Source: Streptomyces sp. NBC_01803 | GTDB lineage: Bacteria > Actinomycetota > Actinomycetes > Streptomycetales > Streptomycetaceae | Assembly: GCF_035917415.1 (NCBI RefSeq) | Contig: NZ_CP109073.1 | Location: 4,262,501 to 4,326,500 of the forward strand | Length of the DNA stretch: 64,000 nt | Direction: 5' to 3' | In this document: piece by piece, positions 9,994-19,257 of the stretch | Layout of the letters: every line of letters begins with the position of its first letter | How positions within the stretch are numbered: position 1 is the first letter of the stretch | Position numbers and translations under genes: made by a program | The notes under the pieces: model-generated | Seen by the model: the letters and a program-made list of their open reading frames with translations, nothing else | Databases searched by the model: none | What the model was told of the DNA's origin: nothing

Positions 9994-11301
9994 TCACTCG
10001 TCTTCGCTCGTCTTCTTCACTCTGACCGTCTTCGTCGACCTGGTCTCCAGGGTCATCTCATCGGCCTCGGAGACTCTAGCCTTCAGTCGAACAGTACCGG
10101 TCGCGGCATCCTCCACGTCCACCACCTTGGCGAGCAGTTTCGCCGTCGCCTCGTTCCCCGAGGCGTGCGCCAGGCGCACCGCGCGGCCGAGGCGGGCGGT
10201 GGCTCCGGCGGTGTCGCCGCGCCTGCGCAGGTCGAGCCCTTCCCTGATGGCGCGGGCCAGTTCGGCTTGGCCGGTGTAGTGGGCGACCGCCGGATTGACG
10301 GCTGTCGCGGCGGCGAGATCGTCCGTCCACACGGCCCGGATCAGGCCGTGGCCGAGCGTGGCGGCGGGCGGCCCGGCGGGATCGCCGGGCTCCCGGACGA
10401 CGAGCGCGACGCGGGCGGCCAGCAGCTCCCGGCCGACGCCGGCGTCGGGCACCAGCACGCAGACGTGGTAGTCGCGGGTCTCGTCGCCCCAGGAGCCGGT
10501 CGGGTAGTCGCCGGAGTGTGGCGGGGACTCGCTCCGGCGCCCCGTCAGGTCCTGGACGGTGGGCGCCACTTGTTTGACGTACCGGACGGACGCCCCGCGC
10601 GGCGTCCACAGCCGCAGGCCGACATCGCCGATCTCCTTGCCCATCGTGGTCGCCATCATCGCGGTGAAGTCGGCGGCCAGGGCCTCCGGTTCGGCGACGA
10701 TATCGGCCGTGCCGAGCAACGCGGAGGCGATGCCAGCGACTTCGGTCACGTCCCAGTCCGTGCCCACACCCCGCGCGTCACAGGTGAACCGGCCCGCGCA
10801 GGCGTCCAGGGCCTCCCGCAGGAGCTCGGGTGTCTCGTGCTCGTCCCGGCCGTCGGTGAGCAGCACGCCGTGCCGGATCGCGGCAGGCGAGGCGTCGAAC
10901 AGCCGCCCGGCCAGCCGCAGCCAGGCACCGATGGCGGTGCCACCCGAGGCGGTCAGCCCGCGTACCGCCGCCCGCGCGGCGGCGCGGGTGGCGTCGTCCG
11001 CGACGGCGAGCCGGCCGCCGCCGGGGAAGACCTCGGCCGCCCGGTGGGTGCCGGCGACGACGGCGAACGCCACCCCGTCGCGCAGCGCGCCGATCGCCGC
11101 CTCGGTGGCGAGCCGGGCGTGACGCAGCTTGTCCGGCGGCCGGTTCATCGAGCCCGAGCAGTCGACCATGAGGACCACGGCGGCCCGGGGCGACCCGTCG
11201 GCGGGCACCGGCCGGCCACCGCTCCCGGTGGCCGTGACGGTGACGATCGCGTGCACCTCCCGCGCGCCGCGGGGCAGATACTCGTTCTGGTACACGTCCA
11301 C
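9994..11301 (-). CDS. von Willebrand factor A (vWA) domain protein
   Basis: A soluble protein of 435 aa if read from GTG 11301. The vWA domain has the MIDAS motif DCSGSM (about residue 47-52), followed by SGGTAIGAWL and LLTDGRDEH, giving the three metal-binding loops. The C-terminal third is helical and repeat-like. It lies between the PP2C and FHA genes of the PknG operon. The alignment-supported start is probably 13 codons upstream: an in-frame ATA at 11340-11338 sits 7 nt after AGGAGGG and encodes IADFEKS, where homologues, as I recall them, begin MANFSKS. Either ATA is used as a start, an ATG has mutated, or GTG 11301 is now used. Confidence 0.87.
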   Translation of the reverse strand: MDVYQNEYLPRGAREVHAIVTVTATGSGGRPVPADGSPRAAVVLMVDCSGSMNRPPDKLRHARLATEAAIGALRDGVAFAVVAGTHRAAEVFPGGGRLAVADDATRAAARAAVRGLTASGGTAIGAWLRLAGRLFDASPAAIRHGVLLTDGRDEHETPELLREALDACAGRFTCDARGVGTDWDVTEVAGIASALLGTADIVAEPEALAADFTAMMATTMGKEIGDVGLRLWTPRGASVRYVKQVAPTVQDLTGRRSESPPHSGDYPTGSWGDETRDYHVCVLVPDAGVGRELLAARVALVVREPGDPAGPPAATLGHGLIRAVWTDDLAAATAVNPAVAHYTGQAELARAIREGLDLRRRGDTAGATARLGRAVRLAHASGNEATAKLLAKVVDVEDAATGTVRLKARVSEADEMTLETRSTKTVRVKKTSEDE

Positions 11302-11337
11302 GGTGAACCGCGGGGTGTGCGACTTCTCGAAGTCGGC

Positions 11338-11354
11338 TATGGCCGTGCCCTCCT
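11338..11354 (-). promoter_or_regulatory. Strong Shine-Dalgarno ahead of an ATA codon (vWA gene)
   Basis: Reading the minus strand, AGGAGGG (11354-11348) is followed by a 7-nt spacer and ATA (11340-11338), in frame with the vWA protein. The arrangement is what one expects for an initiation site except that the start codon is ATA. No comparable ribosome-binding site precedes GTG 11301. Confidence 0.6.
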
Positions 11355-11400
11355 GACGCCGTGTCGCGAGCCCGGACAGAACCTGGGGAACGCCCGCGGG

Positions 11401-12804
11401 TCAGGCCGTCCCGGGCCGGTCCGCCTCGACCGGGAAGGGGATGACCGCCACCGTCACGTTGTCGTGGCCGCCCGAGTCGAGCGCGTGCCGCACCAGGTGC
11501 CGGGCGCTGGGCAGCGGCGCGGACCGCGCCTTGGCGGGCACCACGCGGGCCATCTCCTCGGCGGTCTCCGCGTAGTTCCACAGGCCGTCGGTGCAGACGA
11601 TGACGACACCCGGCCGGTCCGGCTCGAACGAGCGGGTGTGCGGCTCGACTTCCTGCGCGTCGGCGCCGAGCCAGGCGGTGATGGCGTGCGCCCGGTGGTC
11701 GTTCATCGCCTCGGCCTCGCTGAGCAGCCCGGCCGCGACCATCTGTGCCGCCCACGAGTCGTCCTGGGTGAGGCGGGCGGGCGCCGCGCCTTCCTCCTCG
11801 GGCACCCAGTAGGCGCGGCTGTCGCCGATCCAGCCGATGGTCAGGGTGCGGCCGGACGTGATCGCGCTGACGATGGTGCAGGCCGGGGCGTTGCGGCCGG
11901 GCTCCTGCTCGGCCGGGTCGGCCAGCGCGCTGACGGCGCCCGCCGCGGCGACCAGCGCCTCGTGCATGGCCCGCCGGCTGTCCACGCCGCGCGGCAGCGT
12001 GTCCAGCAGGAACTCCCCGGCGGTCTCCGCCGCCGCCGCCGACGCCTCGTCCGGGCGGCTGGAAGAGGAGACGCCGTCGCAGACGACGGCGATGACGGCG
12101 GGGGAGCCGTCGGGCAGCGCGGTGGCCGAGACGGTGAACGAGTCCTCGTTGCGATGGTGGCGCAGGCCCAGGTCGCTGACGGCCGCCACGCCGCTGAGCG
12201 CGCGCTCCACGTGGTCGCGCTCGCCGGGCTGCGGGCGCCCGCACTCCACGCAGTAACCGTCCGCGGCGACTTCGCCATTGCCGCACACCGCGCAGAGGGG
12301 CCGGGGGGCGGCCTGGTCGGCGGCGAGCGGCGCGCGCGGATCGACCGCGCGCGGATCGGCGGCCGGGACGCGCGGCGGCGCCGTCGGCATGGGCGGGTAC
12401 GGCGCGGCGGGCGCCGCCCGCGGCTCGGGCTCTGGCTCGGGCTCCGGCGCCGACTCCGCCGCGTGCCGGTGCTCGGGCTCCGCCCCGGCCCGGTCGCCCT
12501 CCCCGGCCCGGTCGCCCGCCCCGGCCGGCGGCCCGGCCCCGGGCGCGGTCCCGGCGACCCGCGGGTGCTCCGACTCGAACGGGGGCAGCGGCGGCGGCAG
12601 GGCGAAGTCGTGCTCGGTAGGTGTGTACGTCTGCGGGGGCGGGGCGGTCACCGCCGCCCCGCCGGGCGCCTGGGACCGGAGGCGGCGGGCGGCCGTTCGC
12701 AGATCCCTGCCGCACACTCCGCAGAAGCGGTCGTCGTCCTCAAGGGGCTCGCCACAGCCGGGGCAGGCGGAGAGTTGATCGAGCTGTGGCATCGTCACAC
12801 CCAT
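11401..12804 (-). CDS. PP2C-family Ser/Thr protein phosphatase with N-terminal zinc ribbons
   Basis: A 467-aa cytoplasmic protein. A zinc-ribbon (CPGCGEPL...FCGVCGRDL) is at residues 14-34, and a long Pro/Ala/Glu-rich linker runs to about 165. A second knuckle (CAVCGNGE...CVECGRPQ) leads to the PP2C domain (about 205-460) with RHHRNEDSF, VVCDGVSSSS, GWIGDSRAYW, LTQDDSW and GGHDNVTVAVI, all metal- and phosphate-binding motifs. It overlaps the pknG stop by 10 nt, so kinase and phosphatase are translationally coupled. It is the obvious candidate to reverse PknG phosphorylation. A second ATG at 12792 is an alternative start. Confidence 0.92.
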   Translation of the reverse strand: MGVTMPQLDQLSACPGCGEPLEDDDRFCGVCGRDLRTAARRLRSQAPGGAAVTAPPPQTYTPTEHDFALPPPLPPFESEHPRVAGTAPGAGPPAGAGDRAGEGDRAGAEPEHRHAAESAPEPEPEPEPRAAPAAPYPPMPTAPPRVPAADPRAVDPRAPLAADQAAPRPLCAVCGNGEVAADGYCVECGRPQPGERDHVERALSGVAAVSDLGLRHHRNEDSFTVSATALPDGSPAVIAVVCDGVSSSSRPDEASAAAAETAGEFLLDTLPRGVDSRRAMHEALVAAAGAVSALADPAEQEPGRNAPACTIVSAITSGRTLTIGWIGDSRAYWVPEEEGAAPARLTQDDSWAAQMVAAGLLSEAEAMNDHRAHAITAWLGADAQEVEPHTRSFEPDRPGVVIVCTDGLWNYAETAEEMARVVPAKARSAPLPSARHLVRHALDSGGHDNVTVAVIPFPVEADRPGTA

Positions 12805-15356
12805 GTCCTCGGGCGGAAGCGATTGGCCGCTTCCACCAGTTCGGTCCGTTCACTACTGGTTTGCGCCAGCCGGGCCAGGCGCCGGTAGGAGCGTTCCAGG
12901 CCCAGTCTGATACCGGTCTCGTCCAGCGCGGCACCCAGGAGCTCGCTCTGGTGCTCCGTTTGCTGACGGGACTGTCCGGGAGGTTGGGACAATACCCAGT
13001 CCAGCGCGCAACCCAGCACTTCACAGGACAGTTGTTCACCCAGTGATGGTTCCAGCCCGGCGCGACGCAAACTGGCAACTTGCTGTCCGGCGGCGAGCAG
13101 GTCGGGCAGCAGATCCTCGGTGGCCGCCCGCTGCCGCAGCCGGGCGCGTACGGCGGCGACGCGCGCGGCTGTGCAGTGGGCGGACGTCTCCGGTATCGAC
13201 TCCAGGGCCGCGACCGCCCGCCGCCGGTCCCCGGCCGCCAACCGCACCCGGGCCAGGCCGAAGCCGGCGCTGACGTGGCCCGGGTCGCTCGTCCACACCA
13301 GCTCGTAGTAGTCCGCCGCGTTGTCGAGCTGCCCCAGCGCCTCGGCGCACACGGCGAGTGCCAGCTTGGGCGCCACCTCGCCGGGGAAGGCGTCGTAGAT
13401 CGCGTCGAAGGAGAGCGCGGCCAGCTCCCAGTCCTCGCCGACCAGCGCGGCCAGCCCCTGGTACCAGACGACCCGCCAGTCGCTCGCGTTGCGGGCGGCC
13501 AGCGCGGCCAGCGTCTCCCGGCCGGCCCGCTCCGCCTCCTCGCCCGGTATCCCCAGATGGGCGCGCAGCTCGCGGACCCGGCGTTCCACCGAGTCCGTGG
13601 GCGCCGAGCGCAGCGCCACCACCAGGTCGGCGGGGGAAGTGGCCGCCAGGCCCGCCAGGAAGCCGGCGTTGGGGTCGCCCGGATCCACGCGCGGCACGGG
13701 CAGCGCCAGGGCGATCTGCCGCAGGTCGAGCGCGACGGTCTGCGGCGCGGTGGGCAGCGGCGGCGCGGCCGGCCGGGGCGGCGGCACCGTCGCGACGAGC
13801 GCGGCGGCGGCCCCCGCGCCGGCGGTGCCCCGCCCCCGCGCCCGGGTGCCGAGCCGCGACACCGGGCCGCTCGGCGGCGGCACCAGCTCGGTGTGCACCA
13901 CGCGGGACTCCGGCCCGAAGAGCTGCGACAGCGCGGGCCGCGGCTGCCCGGTCCTGATCGCGACGATCTCCCGCAGCACGCCGGTCAGCTGGTCGGCCAT
14001 CTCCTGCGCCGAGGCGAACCTGCGGCGCGGATCGGGGTCGGTGGCCCGCACCAGGAAGCGGTAGAAGGACTCGTACCGCTGGAAGACCTCGATGTTCTCC
14101 GGCTCGGGCAGGCTGTCCGCGAAGACCGTGGTGTAGCCCTGGAAGTCGAACGTCAGCACCGCCAGCGTGCGGGCCACCGTGTAGAGGTCGGAGGCGACGG
14201 ACGGGCCGATCTCGGCGACCTCGGGCGCCTGATAGCCCACCGTGCCGTAGATGGCGCTCTCGTGGTCGTCCATCCGCCGCACCGCGCCCATGTCGATCAG
14301 CTTGAGCTGGTCGTCCTGCTGGATGGCGTTGTCCACCTTGAAATCGCAGTACAGCAGGTTGCGGCTGTGCAGATAGCCGAGCGCGTCGAGCGCCTCGATC
14401 CCGTACGCGCACGCCTGCTCGACCGGCAGCGGGTCGCGGCGGCTGTCCGGGGCACGGCGCGCGTTGGCGATCTCCTTCAGCGACTTGCCGCCGACGTACT
14501 CCATCACGATGTAGCCGTCGACGCTGCCGGTGCGCCGGTCGAGGTGCTCGACGAAGTTGTAGATGCGGACGATGCTCGAATGCTCGATCTCGGCCAGGAA
14601 GCGGCGCTCGGAGATCGCGGCGGCCATCGCGTCCTCGTCACCGGTGTCCAGCAGGCCCTTGAGCACCACCCAGCGGTGCGAGACGGCCCGGTCGATGGCG
14701 AGATAGATCCACCCCAGGCCACCGTGGGCCAGGCAGCCCGCGATCTCGTACTGGTCCCTGACCACGTCGCCGGGTTCCAGCTTGGGGATGAACGAGTAGG
14801 GGTGCCCGCACTTGGTGCAGAAGCCCTCGGTGCGGCCGGGCCGCCCGCCCCGGGAGCGGCCGACCGGCGCGCCGCAGTCGCTGTTGCCGCAGAACCGCTT
14901 GCGCTCGGGGACCTCCGGGTCCTCCAGGACGGCGGAGAGCGGGTCGGGCCGGGGCACCTCCGGCATCGTGACCAGGCCCGCGCCCAGCCGGGAGCGCGCC
15001 GAGGTACTGGTGATCGTGCGCGAGCTGCGCACCGTGACCGAACGGCCCGGCAGCCCGCCGGAGGCGGCCCGCCACAGCCGTCCGGAGACCGAGCGGCGGG
15101 AGAACTGCGAGCGCGACGAGCCGCTGCCGCTGCCCAACCCGCTCCCCGAGCCCTCCCCCGAGAAGCCCCCCGAGCCGCCGGAGAACGGGCCGCCGCTGTC
15201 CGCGCTCCGGACCGAGCCGGTCACCCCGGTCGCGACGGAGCCGATCATGCCCTCCGGCGAGACGACGGGGGCCAGCCCGCAGACGCCGCAGTACAGCTCG
15301 CCGCCGCCCATGTCCTCGTACGTCCCCGAGCAGTCCGGCCGCTGACACTCCGTCAC
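12795..15356 (-). CDS. pknG: Serine/threonine protein kinase PknG
   Basis: An 853-aa soluble kinase. An N-terminal zinc ribbon precedes a Ser/Gly-rich, Arg-flanked linker (about 50-110). A rubredoxin-like module with paired Cys (FCGNSDCG...FCTKCGH) is at about 160-195. The kinase domain (about 205-470) has an invariant Lys in WVVLKGLL, YCDFKVDN as catalytic loop and DMGAVRR in place of DFG, then a TPR-like helical C-terminus (about 600-800). This domain order is diagnostic of PknG, which in mycobacteria and corynebacteria controls glutamate/2-oxoglutarate metabolism through the FHA protein GarA/OdhI. Genes flanking it are glnH/glnX upstream and PP2C, vWA and FHA genes downstream. It overlaps the preceding gene by 4 nt. 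Confidence 0.95.
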   Translation of the reverse strand: MTECQRPDCSGTYEDMGGGELYCGVCGLAPVVSPEGMIGSVATGVTGSVRSADSGGPFSGGSGGFSGEGSGSGLGSGSGSSRSQFSRRSVSGRLWRAASGGLPGRSVTVRSSRTITSTSARSRLGAGLVTMPEVPRPDPLSAVLEDPEVPERKRFCGNSDCGAPVGRSRGGRPGRTEGFCTKCGHPYSFIPKLEPGDVVRDQYEIAGCLAHGGLGWIYLAIDRAVSHRWVVLKGLLDTGDEDAMAAAISERRFLAEIEHSSIVRIYNFVEHLDRRTGSVDGYIVMEYVGGKSLKEIANARRAPDSRRDPLPVEQACAYGIEALDALGYLHSRNLLYCDFKVDNAIQQDDQLKLIDMGAVRRMDDHESAIYGTVGYQAPEVAEIGPSVASDLYTVARTLAVLTFDFQGYTTVFADSLPEPENIEVFQRYESFYRFLVRATDPDPRRRFASAQEMADQLTGVLREIVAIRTGQPRPALSQLFGPESRVVHTELVPPPSGPVSRLGTRARGRGTAGAGAAAALVATVPPPRPAAPPLPTAPQTVALDLRQIALALPVPRVDPGDPNAGFLAGLAATSPADLVVALRSAPTDSVERRVRELRAHLGIPGEEAERAGRETLAALAARNASDWRVVWYQGLAALVGEDWELAALSFDAIYDAFPGEVAPKLALAVCAEALGQLDNAADYYELVWTSDPGHVSAGFGLARVRLAAGDRRRAVAALESIPETSAHCTAARVAAVRARLRQRAATEDLLPDLLAAGQQVASLRRAGLEPSLGEQLSCEVLGCALDWVLSQPPGQSRQQTEHQSELLGAALDETGIRLGLERSYRRLARLAQTSSERTELVEAANRFRPRTWV

Positions 15357-16624
15357 CGCTCACGCCTCCCGTCCGCCGGGTCCTCCTCGCCGGAGGCCAG
15401 GACCTCGGCCGTCGCCCGCTGGTAGCGCCGGACCGCGTTCTCGGCGGCGCGCAGGTCGCAGGGCGCGGTCCACAGCAGCCGCCGAGCCTGGTCGTAGCGC
15501 TCGGCCAGCATCGGCTCCGCGGCCTTGCCCAGCCGGGTGGCTTTCGCCTTGTAGGCGTCGAGCCGGCCGCGCAGCTCCGCGCGCACGGCCAGCGGCGCGG
15601 TGACCGCCGACAGCGAGGCGCGGGCCCGGTCCAGCTCCTCCTCGGCGCGCTGCTCCAGCGACTCCAGCAGCGGCGACAGCCGGTGCCACTGGGCGCGCCG
15701 CCGGTAGTCGGCCGCCGTGGCGAGCTGCTCATGCAGCGCGCTGGCCGGGCCGCTGACCGCGGGCACCTCGGAGGCCGCGATCTTCGCCAGCACCTCGCCG
15801 CGCGCGGTGCGCGCCTCGGCCAGGGTCCGGTCGGCCCGGGAGAGCACGTCGCGCAGCCGGATCAGCCGCTCCTCGGCGTCCTTGCGCACGCCGATGACGG
15901 CGTCCACCTCCCGCCGGATGTCGTCCAGGGCCCGCGCGGCGCGGTCGTAGCGCACGGTGTCGGGCCGCCCGCCGCCGGGCGCGCTGCTGCCGCCGTCCGC
16001 GATCCAGAAGGCGAGCGGGTCCGCGATCACCTCGGCGCGCAGCTCCGTCAGCTCGCCGGTGACCCGCTGCAGATCGTCGCCCGCCGGATGCGCGCCGGGG
16101 CGCACGCCGACGGAGTGCGCCAGCTCGCTCAGCCGGCGCAACTCGGCGGAGAGCAGGTCTATCCGCGCGGGCAGCGCCGACCAGACGGAGTCGGCGGCGA
16201 TCACGATGTCGAGGACCTCGGCATAGCCCGCGTTCATCCGCTCGACCAGGTCGGCCCAGCTCAGGCGCTCGGCCAGCCGGCCCTCGCCGGAGACCATCAG
16301 ATGGTCGCCGTCCAGCAGCATGCTGAGCTGGAGCAGGTCGTCCCGGCCGGGGAATCGGCGTCGGGCCCGCAGCTCCCGGGCCGTCTCCAGGGCGTCGGTG
16401 CACGTGTCGAAGTACGTCCACAGCCGGGAGGCCGTCGGCTCGGCCCGTGCCCACCGCTCCCGGGTGACGCCCGAGAGCTGGGCGCCTTCGAGGAGTCTGC
16501 GGCCCGCGTGGTCCTGCAGCGCGAGCAGGGAGGACTCGATCGCCTCGTGCTCGGCGCCGAGCCGCGCCAGCGCGCGGTCCACCTCCTCCCGGCTCAGCAC
16601 CTGCCCGCCGGAATCCGGGGCCAT
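15353..16624 (-). CDS. Coiled-coil protein of the pknG operon, function unknown
   Basis: A 423-aa, Leu/Glu/Arg-rich, strongly helical protein with long heptad-like stretches (about 170-230 and 240-350), no signal peptide and no membrane segment. A good GGGGAGAG ribosome-binding site precedes its ATG. Its stop overlaps the pknG start (ATGA), so it is made with the kinase. It lies between glnH and pknG, where the M. tuberculosis operon has no gene, so it may be a Streptomyces-specific scaffold or PknG substrate; this is inference. Confidence 0.78.
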   Translation of the reverse strand: MAPDSGGQVLSREEVDRALARLGAEHEAIESSLLALQDHAGRRLLEGAQLSGVTRERWARAEPTASRLWTYFDTCTDALETARELRARRRFPGRDDLLQLSMLLDGDHLMVSGEGRLAERLSWADLVERMNAGYAEVLDIVIAADSVWSALPARIDLLSAELRRLSELAHSVGVRPGAHPAGDDLQRVTGELTELRAEVIADPLAFWIADGGSSAPGGGRPDTVRYDRAARALDDIRREVDAVIGVRKDAEERLIRLRDVLSRADRTLAEARTARGEVLAKIAASEVPAVSGPASALHEQLATAADYRRRAQWHRLSPLLESLEQRAEEELDRARASLSAVTAPLAVRAELRGRLDAYKAKATRLGKAAEPMLAERYDQARRLLWTAPCDLRAAENAVRRYQRATAEVLASGEEDPADGRRER

Positions 16625-16756
16625 CGCTCTCCCCTCTGTGAAGTCCTGGTGTGTCGTGTGGGCTCATGTCCGGTCGACGCCGTGCCGTCCGCCGGTGCGC
16701 CGGGGTACGGCGTCGGCTGGATCTCTTCCCCGTCCGGGGAGGAGTCACGGATCGGA

Positions 16757-17830
16757 TCAGTCTCGGTACTGCGGTCGCGGCGGCGCGGGCGGGGGATCGG
16801 TCTCCTCGTCGTAGAGATAACGGGCGAGCCATCGGTCGTAGGACTGCCGCCACTCGCTGCGCGTGCCGTCCGGACCGGGCTCCCGGTAATCCTCCAGCAC
16901 GGCGTTGACCCAGCTGACCAGATCGGTGTTGGCCAGGTTCATCGCGACGCCGTAGGACTCCTGGGTGAGCGGGTCGTCGGCCAGCCGCATCGAGGGGTCC
17001 TGCGCCACGTGCCCGGCCGCCAGCGCGCTGTCGGTCATCAGGGCGTCGGCCAGGCCGAGCTGGACCCGGACCAGGCAGTCCAAGTGGTTGTCGGCGCCCA
17101 CCAGATCGGCGCCGTGGCTCTCGCTCTCCAGCCGCTTGCTCGCGGTCGAACCGTTCGCGCTGCACACCCGCATGCCGTCGAGCGACTCGTCGAATCCCTG
17201 GATCGAGGAGTTGGCCGGCACCAGGAGCTGCTGGCCGGTCTCGAAGTAGGCGGTGGAGAACGCGACGTCCTGCCAGCGCTCGCAGGTGATGGACATGGTC
17301 CGCACCACCATGTCCACCGTTCCGTCCTGGACCGCCGGGATGCGCTGGTCGGTGGGGATGGCCAGGAACCTGACGTCCGGGTCCGGACCGAGCAGGTCCT
17401 CCGCGATGGCCATCACCAAGTCGATGTCGAAGCCGACGATGTCGCCGGTCTGCGGGGAGCGGTAGCCCCACAGATAGCTGTTCTGGTCGATGCCGACGAC
17501 GAGCTGGCCGCGTTCCTGGATCTCCTCGACGGCCGCGCCCCGGACCCGGCCCGGCGGGAAGCTCTCGGCCGGGTCCCGGCCGTCGGCGCACCGCTCGCGC
17601 GCGGCCGACGGCGCCCTGTCGTCGGCGTACTCGGCCTCGGCGGACCGGCCGTGCGGCGCGGCCGGCGGCCCGGCGAGGAGATCGGGCGGCAGCGAGCCGG
17701 CGAGCACGCTGCCCGCCAGCGCGAGCCCGGCCGCGGCGAGGAGCAGCGCCCGCACGTCGCGGCGCCCCGCGCGCCCGCCGCCGTGCGCCGCGCGCCGGTC
17801 GGCCGACGCCCGCGGTCCGTTCTCCGGCAT
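16757..17830 (-). CDS. glnH: Glutamate/aspartate-binding periplasmic-type protein GlnH of the PknG pathway
   Basis: A 357-aa solute-binding protein of the SBP-3 family. A hydrophobic N-terminal segment (about 28-48) acts as signal or anchor, and the SBP domain (about 105-345) contains LVVGIDQNSYLWGYR, GFDIDLVMAIAEDLLG and MSITCERWQDVAFS, the last typical of actinobacterial glutamate binders. In mycobacteria GlnH binds Glu/Asp outside the membrane and signals through GlnX to PknG. I see no lipobox Cys after the hydrophobic segment, so it is either secreted or anchored by that helix, unlike the mycobacterial lipoprotein. No ABC permease is next to it, which supports a sensing rather than an uptake role. 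It starts 20 nt after the glnX stop. Confidence 0.87.
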   Translation of the reverse strand: MPENGPRASADRRAAHGGGRAGRRDVRALLLAAAGLALAGSVLAGSLPPDLLAGPPAAPHGRSAEAEYADDRAPSAARERCADGRDPAESFPPGRVRGAAVEEIQERGQLVVGIDQNSYLWGYRSPQTGDIVGFDIDLVMAIAEDLLGPDPDVRFLAIPTDQRIPAVQDGTVDMVVRTMSITCERWQDVAFSTAYFETGQQLLVPANSSIQGFDESLDGMRVCSANGSTASKRLESESHGADLVGADNHLDCLVRVQLGLADALMTDSALAAGHVAQDPSMRLADDPLTQESYGVAMNLANTDLVSWVNAVLEDYREPGPDGTRSEWRQSYDRWLARYLYDEETDPPPAPPRPQYRD

Positions 17831-17850
17831 GGTCCGCACCTCCCGCGCCC

Positions 17851-19257
17851 TCACCGGTACTCCGACAGTCTGCGGCCGATGCCCAGCACGGCGCCCGCGG
17901 CGCCGAGCAGGGTCAGCAGCACGGCACCGCCCCGCAGGCCGCCCAGCGCGGCGTGACCGTCGTTCGCCCCCCGGGTGAACTCGAACTGCTCGTGGTCCAC
18001 CGCCTCGGCCAGCGACGCGTCCACCGCGTCGAAGCTCTCGCCCGTGGAGTCCTCGACGCCGATCACCATCTCCACGGACTCCTGGTACTCCCCGGCGAGT
18101 TCGAGTCGGCGGGCCTCGGTGTGCCGGGCCCGCCAGTCCTCGGTGGCGTCGATCGCCCGCTCCACCGGGTCGCGGCCATCGGCGTCGTCGGCCAGCTCCC
18201 GCGCGCGGTTGAGCAGGCTGTCGGCCGGCCCCTCCTCGCCCGCGAGCCGGGCCATGTGCGCCTGGTAGCTGTTCTCGGACTCGCTGCCCGCGCCGCGCGC
18301 CACCAGGGTGATGCTCTCGTCGCCGCGCGCCTTCAGCGCCTCGGTCCAGGCGCCGTAGAGCGAGCTGAGCGACTGGGCCGCGTTCTCGTCCGCGTCGGTC
18401 AGCGCGGAGCGGGCCATGGCGTGGGCGCCCCCCAGCCACAGCAGCAGCACGGTGGTCGCGGCGGTGGCGGCCAGCAGGCCCTGGTTGAAGACCCGGTTGG
18501 TCCGCAGATAGTCCCGGCGCTGCGCCCAGAGCAGCACCGCCAGCACCGTCAGCCCGATGACCATCGACGCCAACGGCCAGGCCCTCGCGTCGTCCAGGTC
18601 CTGCTGGAACCGCTCGGTCTCCAGCGCGTACAGCGCCTCGGCGGCGCGCAGCATCGTCTGCTGCATCCGCTCGTCGGCGTACCGCAGATAGGCGCCGCCC
18701 AGCGGCAGGCCCTGCCGGTTGTTCGTGCGGGCCGTCTCGACCAGGCCCGTGTAGTCGGGCAGCGCCTCGTTGAGCAGGGCGATGTGGCGCTGGGCCTCCG
18801 CCGAGCCCGAGCTGTGGGCGGCGGCCTCGGCGAGCAGCTCGGCGGCGGTGTCGATGTCCCGCTCGTACCGCCGGCGCATCTCCGGGTCCTCGTCCGCGCC
18901 GGCCAGGAAGCCCGCGGCGGCGGTGGTGTTGGCGTCGGCGAGCGAGCGGTAGATCTCGGCGGCGCGGGCGCTCAGCGGCTGGCTGCTGCCGCGCACGGTG
19001 TCGGCGTCGTCGGCTCGGGCGGAGATCTCGGCGAACGTGACGCCGCCCAGGAGCAGCAGCAGCCCGGCGACGACGGCGCCGATGATCCGCAGCCGGCCCG
19101 GCTCGGTCCGCGCGGCGGCCCGCAGCCGGGCCACGCCCTCGGCGAAGGCGCTACGGCGACGCGGCACCTCGGGCGGGGCGGCGGGAGCCGGCCGGAGGGG
19201 CGCCGGTGGCGCCACCGGGACGGGCGGCGCGGTTGGCGGAGCGGGCGGGTGAGTCAC
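17851..19257 (-). CDS. glnX: GlnX-like transmembrane sensor of the GlnX-GlnH-PknG system
   Basis: A 468-aa membrane protein starting at GTG 19257 with GGAGGG eight nt upstream. A Pro-rich cytoplasmic N-terminus is followed by a first helix (about 53-75), a helical extracytoplasmic domain, a pair of helices (about 245-290), a second helical extracytoplasmic domain and a final helix near the C-terminus (about 442-460). This four-helix, two-ectodomain layout and the position directly before glnH and pknG match mycobacterial GlnX, which relays glutamate/aspartate binding to the kinase. As first gene of the operon it is divergent from a GNAT gene, so the promoter lies in 19258-19444. Confidence 0.85.
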   Translation of the reverse strand: MTHPPAPPTAPPVPVAPPAPLRPAPAAPPEVPRRRSAFAEGVARLRAAARTEPGRLRIIGAVVAGLLLLLGGVTFAEISARADDADTVRGSSQPLSARAAEIYRSLADANTTAAAGFLAGADEDPEMRRRYERDIDTAAELLAEAAAHSSGSAEAQRHIALLNEALPDYTGLVETARTNNRQGLPLGGAYLRYADERMQQTMLRAAEALYALETERFQQDLDDARAWPLASMVIGLTVLAVLLWAQRRDYLRTNRVFNQGLLAATAATTVLLLWLGGAHAMARSALTDADENAAQSLSSLYGAWTEALKARGDESITLVARGAGSESENSYQAHMARLAGEEGPADSLLNRARELADDADGRDPVERAIDATEDWRARHTEARRLELAGEYQESVEMVIGVEDSTGESFDAVDASLAEAVDHEQFEFTRGANDGHAALGGLRGGAVLLTLLGAAGAVLGIGRRLSEYR

